NCBI GenBank assembly: GCA_026874595.1
Contig: CM049309.1
Span: 54,166,079-54,230,078, forward strand
Length of the DNA stretch: 64,000 nucleotides
Direction: 5' to 3'
Origin: Sipunculus nudus
Lineage: Eukaryota > Annelida > Sipuncula > Golfingiida > Sipunculidae
Part shown: positions 50,601 through 59,600 of the stretch, in pieces
How positions within the stretch are numbered: the stretch's first letter is position 1
Layout of the letters: the number at the start of each line of letters is the position of its first letter
Program-made: the position numbers and the translations under genes
Notes under the pieces: generated by a model
What the model was told of the DNA's origin: nothing
Databases searched by the model: none
The model's input: only the letters and a program-made list of their open reading frames with translations

Positions 50601-53600
50601 TATAATACAGGTCAGATTTGACTGATATATCTAGATCAGTGGTGATGTTATATTCAGATGTATGGCAGTGGGGCCTGCCATCCTGGTCCATGCTTAGTGT
50701 CAGGTACTCTGTTTGTACTCCCCACTATCCTGAATGTGTGCTCATGAGCAAACATGCCCTGGATCACACCAGGCAAACTAGGTGCAAATCCAGATCTATA
50801 AATCCCATGCTGTAAAGTTTATGGCTGCTATGCTGATGCTTGTAAATTTATTCCCTTATTGTGTACATGTGTGTGTATGTATGAATGGAGGGAGGTGTTG
50901 TTGACAGAGGAGGGGTATCTGGGGCATACTTCACTGCAATAAAAAAAACACAACACATGTATGGATATACAAGGGTTGATGCATAGTTCACTTTTGTATT
51001 TTTCTCTAGAAAAAAATGTAAAAAAATACATTTGTTTAGAATGAGCATATCATTCTTCTTTCCCCAAGTTACTATAAAGGACAGCCAGTGTTTGAATTAC
51101 AGATTGACATGTGTGCTCATTTACATTGCAAATACCGTGTGGGACAAGTTGAAACAGATCTCAGGATGCCTAGTGGGAATCTTAAGACCAGTTTTTATAA
51201 ATAGCTTTGAAGAAAATTATTTTACAATAAGGTCAACTTTCAATACATTTATTTTGATATATAATATTGCATTGCCAGATATTTTAAGAAAATTCTGGGG
51301 TTTTTTCTTCTAATTTATAGCTATAATATTCAATTGATTTACATGTAGTCTTAATTATGTGGACACACAAATGATGATATAACATTGATTTTTTGGGTTC
51401 AAATATATTATATACACCTGCCTCTGAAGTGTTGCTTTTTAACAAACCTGGGATTTCATATATGTGTAATAAAATAATCAAGACTGTATTGACCCATTAT
51501 CTCATTTCTCCAAAACCTGAATCTTCACACACCAAATTACTTGGTGGTCCTGAAAGGTTTACATTGTAATTTGTTTTCCTGTATGTTTCTGATGTTATGT
51601 GGTTATTGTATGGTCTTGGTCAGCTGACCAGGGATGGCTATCAGAAATCAAATATATTACTATTAAAAGTACATATTTACATCTGATATTTTGAAGTGAA
51701 ATGGTTGTCTTGCCTTACATTTCAGGTGATTTTCATCACAGAGTACATGTCCTCAGGGTCCCTGAAACAGTTCCTTAAGAAGACCAAAAAGAACAACAAA
51801 ACACTCAAGGTCTGTACATTCTTTGTTCAAGATTCAATAGGGCTGGGGGAAAACTGCTAGTAATGGATTTAGCCTCTTTGGAAAATAATGGTGACATTTT
51901 GAGAAAAATGCTTAAAATTCAGATTTTTATGTAATACCTTGTATGGCTGCATTAACAATAGCCCAGACTAAAGTATTTACACTGAGTTGAGCTTTGTGAC
52001 CACCAAAGGTCAACGACATGGGAGGGTAGTAAAATAGGGGCAAGCTTGTGTAAGGTCCAGTTTGAACTGGCTTGGGCACTAGATGCAGGCCCCTGAACCT
52101 AACCATACTGGTGTATGCATTCATACTAGCTTTATTGTCGCATCAATAGCCTGGCCTCCAACAGGTAGCCTCATGTGATCAAACAAGCGTGACTCACTTT
52201 GGACAGTGTTATTGATGGCCCCTCACCATGACTTTATTCATGCACTGAGTGGAAGCTCCCACAAGGGAGCGCTGCTGCCACCTCAGCTGCAGCGAGGAAT
52301 GATTAAAATCGTAGCTGCATGTGAACTCCCCACTGGTGTCACCTGTATTTTATCAATACAAAAGCTGATGACATTTACAATGTTCCTGGCGTTATGCCTT
52401 TTGAAACTTATCTGCTGTCACTGGGGGTTTCAATCATGGCTCTGTTTTCCTTTCTCTCTAGTTATATTACAGTGACTTTCATGTCATGTGGGCCTGCCTG
52501 TGGTGATTAGCACATTGACCTACAAAATAGCATGTCCTACTGTCCTGAAACTGACACATGTTGTTTACAGGCAAAGGTTTTATCACAAGCCTGGCATGTG
52601 ACTCTGAAGCTTACCATTCATAATAAATTTGGCATCAGGCAAGGTGCTTTCAGTATTGTTCTTTCATAGGAAGTTGGTTTTTTTCTCAAAGAAGTCATCT
52701 TTGTGAATTGATAATTTTTTTTTCAGCATTAATTTGTTATCATTTCATCTTATGATACTTTTATAACTCTGTAAATTGTACATTTTGTGAAAGGAACTGG
52801 ACTGTAGTTTGCTGTTATAACTAGTCATGTTAATCGGTTATGCTACATATGTTATTTAACACCCTGAGTGTTTAATCAGAGCTCAGAGGTGGTTTATAAG
52901 CGGATCTGATCTGACAGATCCAGTGACCCCCATATTATGCAATATTCTAAGAGTTCTGTCAACAGGTCTAGTTGTTTGTAGTACATAAATCAAATAAACT
53001 GAATGCAGGCACACACGATCAAAGTCAGGCTTATACTCAATGTGTTCATATCCCCATCCTCATAATCCTTCCTTAATCTGATGCATAATCACATTATTTA
53101 ATCATTTCACGATATGTTCTGTTAATAGTGTATTTGGATTTTGTTTGAACTCTGTTAATTTCTTAATGTTCCGTGTCATTTATGCTGGTATATATCATTG
53201 GAGTAGTAATATAAAGATCATCAGAAGGTTTATGTCAATTACTGCAACTTAGATGAAATTCCAGTGATCTGTGAGTTAAAGATGTCTGACCTGTTTTCAA
53301 ATTGGGAATTGTATTTGTACTCAGACCCTCAGACTCAGTCTTTGATTCTAAAGGCACCTGTTCATACCCAAAAATTACTCAATCACCAGAATGATTAAGC
53401 CAGTGCCTTATTTCTGATGTAGATAGTTTGTAATATCATTTATGAGCTTTACCAATCTGTGTTCCATGGAGGAGTACCAGAAGCAGCTCAGTACATTCAA
53501 GATGCAGTGATGCACAATTTAACTTTCTCTCAAAGTTATCATTTTTCAGGTTTTGAGACTTCAGTATTCATATTTACAATTTTGATGTAGTATTATACAT

Positions 53601-56600
53601 GAGTTTACATGACTTGCATTTAAACTCTTTGGGACATTATTTTTATAGTGGATATGCTTGGTTTCAGTCTTGGAAGAGATGGTGCACTCAGATCCTCTCT
53701 GCACTTAGGTAAGTCGCCAGCACCACCTGGTGGTGACCATTTAAAGAAGCTTTTGGGTTTCTTTAGTTAGAAAGATGAGCTCAGTGAGATAATAATAGCA
53801 GTTGGCTGCTGCTCTTTTTGTCAGAAAGCTCAGCATTTTATGATGATCGCACATGAAGTAATGTTGTTCTTGTTTCTGTTAATTACCCTTGGTTATACTT
53901 ACTTATATGTATAGAGGTTTTACTCAGAAAGGTAAGAATGGTGTTTTCACATAAGCTGTTCATCTTTACACATGAGGGGAAAGTATGCCAGAAATTTCCA
54001 TTGTGTCCATAGGTTATACTAAAACATATAATATGGCCATATCAGGGGAGTGTGAACAGTCTGCAGATTATAAAGAAAACAAATCTAAATTTATTGTGTT
54101 AGTATTATTACTTTCTATATGGTTCCCTACTATTATGGTGATGAGGTGGCATCAAATAACACACTTCAGGTATAAGAGAAATCTGAAAACACAAACGGCA
54201 AAAAAATTCAGAGCTGCACTTGCTGCCTTGTGGTATTTGTTATCAGGAATATCATAACACAGCTACAGTTACAAATACATTACTTACCTTAGTGGCCTAT
54301 AAATAAAACAAAAAGTTCCCCTTGATTAATATCCCTTTGTAGTATATGGTTATGGTTTTGTACTTAATAATAATAGTCCATAGAAAATAGTGTAATGCTT
54401 TCCTTTTTTAGCCCTCAGCCCTTAGGCTGATGGGCTATTGTCGTCACCCAAGCTGTCCGTCCGTCCGTCTGGCGTCCGTTAACTTTTACCTTGTGAGCGG
54501 GATATCTTGAAAAGGATTCGCCGTCAGAATTTCATTTTCTCGGTAAAGATGTATATCGACAAAATCTTGGTCAAGTTCGAAGATGGGTGACCTTGACCTA
54601 TTTTTCTACATTTTAGAGCTGATTATAGAAAAACACTTAGATGCTTATTACTCAGGAACTATTTGGTGGATTTTCACAAAACTTACTATGATTATTGGGA
54701 CTGATAGTCTGTACCTGCTACACAAGTTTGGTGGCGCCACCTACAATTTCTGATTTTTAATGAATTTTTATCGGATTTTTCATTTTTGGGCTTGTGAGCG
54801 GGATATCTCTAAAAGAATTCATCGTTGGAATTTTTTTTTTCAGTGAAGATGGATATTGACAAAATCTCGGTCAAGTTCGAAGCTGGGTGACCTTGACCTA
54901 TTTTTCTACGTTTTGGAACTAATTCTAGAAAAAAATTTTGAAGCTTATTTCTCTGGAACCATTGGCTGGATTCTCACAATACTTACTATGATTGTAGGGA
55001 CTGATAGTCTGTAACTACTGCACAATGTTGGGGGCACCACCTGCAATTTCTGATTTTTAATGAATTTTTCTTGGATTTTTCAATGTTGGCCTTGTGAGCG
55101 GAATATCTCTAAAAGTATTCACAATAGGAATTTTATTTCTTTGGTGAAGATGTATATCGACAAAATCTCAGTCAAGTTCAAAGATGGGTGACCTTGACCT
55201 ACTTTTCAAGGTCACAGAGCTTATAGTAGAATAAAACTTAGAAGCTTATTTTTCAGGAAGCATTTGGTGGATTGTTATGAATCATGGTTCATACCTCTCC
55301 ATTTTAAATTTATAACTCAGACATGTACAGATATACATCCATGTGAGAACAGATATTTAGTACTTTTTACTGTTACCACCTCTAAACACTGTTCTTTTGG
55401 CTGAGGGCTTTTGTCAGCTTCAGCTGATATTCTAGTTCTTAATGGTTTGTTAGTTCAGTTTAAACTTTGATGCCAGAATTGAGTTGGGCTTAGTAGAGCT
55501 ATACCTGATATACCTGCTGGGTATATACCTGGATGATTAACCTTACCTGATAAATCTTTGAAGTATATACCTGATAAACCTTTGAGGTATATGCTTGATT
55601 ACCTGTTGGGTGTATACTTGATATACCTACCAAGTGTATACATGATAACCTATGAGGTGAATACCTGATAAACCTATAAGGTGTATACCTGATAAACCTA
55701 TGAGGTGTATACCTGATAAATACCTGTTGGATGTATACTTGATATACCTTCCAGGTGTATACATGATAACCTATGTGATAAATACCTGGTAAACCTATGA
55801 GGTGTATACCTGATAAACCTATTGAGGTGTGTACCTGATAAATCTATGAGATATATACCTAATAAACCTGTGAGATATATACCATATTAACCTATGAGGT
55901 GTATTCCTGATAAACCTTTAAGGTATATACCATATAAACCTATGAGGTGTATTCCTGATAAACTTTTGAGGTATATACCATATAAACCCATGACGTGTGT
56001 ACATGATGAACCTGTAAGGTGTATACCTGATACACCTACCTTGAGTATACCTGATAAATCTGCCAGATATGATAAACCTACTCGGTATCTACCTGCTGTT
56101 ACCTGGTGTACCAGCACACCTTCACATAGTCATCACCTTCAGCAGATTCATTAGTGCTTTACCTGGCAGTGCTATGTGAGGTATCAGCTTGGTTACCGTC
56201 ACCTGGCCTTGAGGTGTGGCCTCAGATCAATGTATTCCTGCCAGACCTTGTGTAATCACACACAGACCAGGCCAGCCGTGAAACAGTTTCATCAATATAT
56301 ATGTGATATAGTGCGCCGTCAGCTGCTGACATATATCAGTGCAGGGTTAATGGCGGGCTGTGCAGCTTCATTTTGTATGATCCTGCTGTATACCTTCATT
56401 GTTTTCTCAGTGGTATACCTTGGTGTAATTCCATTAGAGATATTTATGTTCAACAGGAGAGAGGATGTTTTGATGCAAAGGAACATTTTATGATGATTAA
56501 CTATCATAAGATAGATTGAATGTACCTAACGGCACTTTTTCACTTTTTGTCATAATCAAGTAAATTATGTAGTCGTTCTTTTTGGAGCTTATATTATATA

Positions 56601-59600
56601 TACATAGATGTTTTATCAGTGCCTGCAGTATCAGTGCGATTACAAATCCTTGTATATATATCACTGATGAATACCCTGTGGGAGTTGAGCAGTTCTAAAA
56701 TTAGTTGTGCCGGAAAGTATAGGCTCCATTAGTATAGTATAGTATTTTTAATCACCCATGTCACAGCATTGTGATGAATTCTCAAGATAATGTTGTGTAG
56801 GATATTGCATGCATAGTCATTACTTGGTTGACATTAGATTCCTGGTTACAGGAGAGATGTTGCTGTGACCAGGTTTTATAGCTGTGTGTATAGATTTATC
56901 TCCTGTCTTATTTCTGCTGAGAGTTAAACCCTAAAGGCATCAATCAGAGTTACTGGCAGTCTCTTCTACAAGAACTTCAGAAATAAGACTGGCGGAACTC
57001 TAATCCAGCATGCCAGATTTCTTTACTGGACATTTTTATTCAGTGATTTGATATATCATGAAAAGAGATACTAGTTATTTTATGGAATTAATGTTTAACA
57101 GCATGTATATTCATATGACTGGGTTTTGGTGTATGCTTGTGTTAATTCTAAGTGTCAACCAGTTTTCTTATTTTTCCTTCCTGACGAAACATCCATTTTG
57201 TCTTGATATAGTCTTTACTGTATATTATCGTTTTATTAATTGAGCTAGTTAAGGTAACCACCCAGGACCAAGACAATTACCATTAGTTCACTTGTGCCTA
57301 TTACCTCATACTGCTGACCTGTGTATTGTAATTAATCTTAAATGGTATGAAGAACATCAGCTGATCAGTCTGCATTAGTTCACCTAATAACTCATCCCTC
57401 ACTCTGCTTATGGTACCAGTGGTCAGATCTATAAGAATGGTGGGACTTTGTTTGGATTTGGTTTTCAGTCTCCTCCATCTTGGCTTGTTGTGAGCAAAAG
57501 GGGAATTTTAGGATTACATGATCAAATGATTTACATCTGAAACACTGAGACATATTACGTTTCACCGCTGTTGCATCAATAATTGTGACGTACATGTTAG
57601 AATCAATTTCATCAAAGGCAAATGGATGGAGGCTCCCAGCAATCTGACAGCGGAAACACACATCGTAAGCCATACGGCAGACCACAAATATTTTCTGTCA
57701 CATTCCTATTGAAGGTTCTGTATTTTGCAAAATCATTATATTTATCTGGATACCTCTGCAGTACTACCATCTCATATCGAGACCTCACCTGGAGCCATTT
57801 GAAAAAATTATATATTGTTCTACGTGACTTCTTTTGTCGAAATTCTAAATTATCACTGACAAACAGTCTTGGCTTCTCTGTTAACTCTTTCTGAGGCAAT
57901 ATATAGAAAGTCAGGCAAATGAACAAACTCATCATTCTGTGCAGCCTGGACATTCTTTCAGGAATGACCGCTCCGAGCACATGTAGGTTTCCGCGCAAAA
58001 CTGGTGTCAGCTGGCTCGCGTGGAGGTTGTCGAGTTTGAGAATTCTTTCAGAATTTGGTTTGTTGACGGCTCTGTTTCCTTTACATATAAATAACTAATT
58101 TTATTCACTCTGGCAAATGTTATGTGATGATGTGTCCCTAAATAACAATAACATACAAAACATGGTCATGTTTCTCCAGATGTTCAGCCATTGCCATGAT
58201 GTTTAACATGTTTTGCCTTCATATTTAAATAATCTGTAGTAATGATGGTCCCACATTAGTCTGTTGCCAGTGAATCATAATGCCCAATAGATTGGGTCAT
58301 TTATTTCTGTATAATAAATTGAACTGGTAACCTTTTTCTGTAATCAGTTGTAAATAAGTGTGTATGCAAAGGCAAAAATGTCATATTATGTGGGGGGGGG
58401 GGGGGGGGCAGTTCCATTATCAGTGAGCACAACATGTTTCACTCCTGAACAACACAAGGCAGATCATAAATACTGTTTTCATCTTTTACATTTTGTGAGA
58501 TATGGCATAAGCTCTGAAGAAGAAAAGTGAAATCCCTGGTAAAAGAATGTGAATTAGACAGTTTTAATGTAAGCACATGATGACTTGTTTCAGCTACCTG
58601 CATTCCTGTGAACCTCCCATCATTCATGGCAACCTTACGTGTGACACAATATTCATTCAACATAACGGGCTCATCAAAATTGGTTCAGGTAAGCTGGTCT
58701 ATATTTGTCCTCTGATAACTGCACAAATACTCTTAGAAAGGATGATGGATGCACAAGTAAATATGGCTTAATTCTGCTGAAGCAGACTTTTGACTTTTTG
58801 TTTCATTTCCCCTGGGCTTAGATATTGCTGCTATAACGTCCACTCAGCCATGTATTACAGACTGATTGAGCTCTTATTGAAGGAGACTGCTGCGATATAA
58901 CGGCGGTGATGTCCGCTGGTATAAAGGCTCCATTCTATGCAGAATCTGCTGAATTTGATGCTTGATATTGGTAAGATGGACAGGAAATTGATATTTGTTG
59001 AGTGATTCAGGACTGAGTGCATGGTTTTTTCACACCAGTTTTAATGGTGGCATTTAAATAAAGAGAATGATGCCTCATTATTGGACAAGGTCTGTTGCCA
59101 GAGGTGCTCCAGACGTTTTTGTTGATCACAGTCTGACTTTGGGCAAGGCTGTATTCATTAAACATATGGCTAAATGGATCACAATACCCTAATGCTGAAG
59201 CTCAATAACAGAAGTACAAATATAGATAACTCATTTGTGATGCCATTAAAGTTTGTACTGTCAGCTGATATCAAGAAGACAGGGGGAAGGTCATTGTGAA
59301 GGACAACGAGAAAAAATACCAAGACTCATTTTTATAGACATCTCATTAGGATGTTTAGATTTAAAGCCTGACTCGGCATAATTGAATCCTTTGATTAAAG
59401 GGAATCATTAATACAGGCATTTGTTTCTGGAAATCAATAAGCAGGGAGCATGCAGTAAACGGAAGTATTACTGTGTAACTTGCATATTTTATTTATGTTC
59501 ATTTAATTGTGGCCCTTTAAATCCTGACCTATTAATTTTTAGATTCCTCTGGTCAATAAAAACCCTCTGTAAAAAAAAAAACAAATTAATATTCATTTAA

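Larger units (their letters stand above)
47691..53667. other. NRBP1 introns 3 and 4
   Basis: Outside exon 4 (51726-51809) and the 319-bp repeat, nothing recognisable is seen apart from a short GT tract at about 48985-48999. Confidence 0.5.

Noticed and set aside
55500-56100. CRISPR-like array
   Set aside because: The 24-bp repeats are directly adjacent with no unique spacers, and the genome is eukaryotic. It is a minisatellite.
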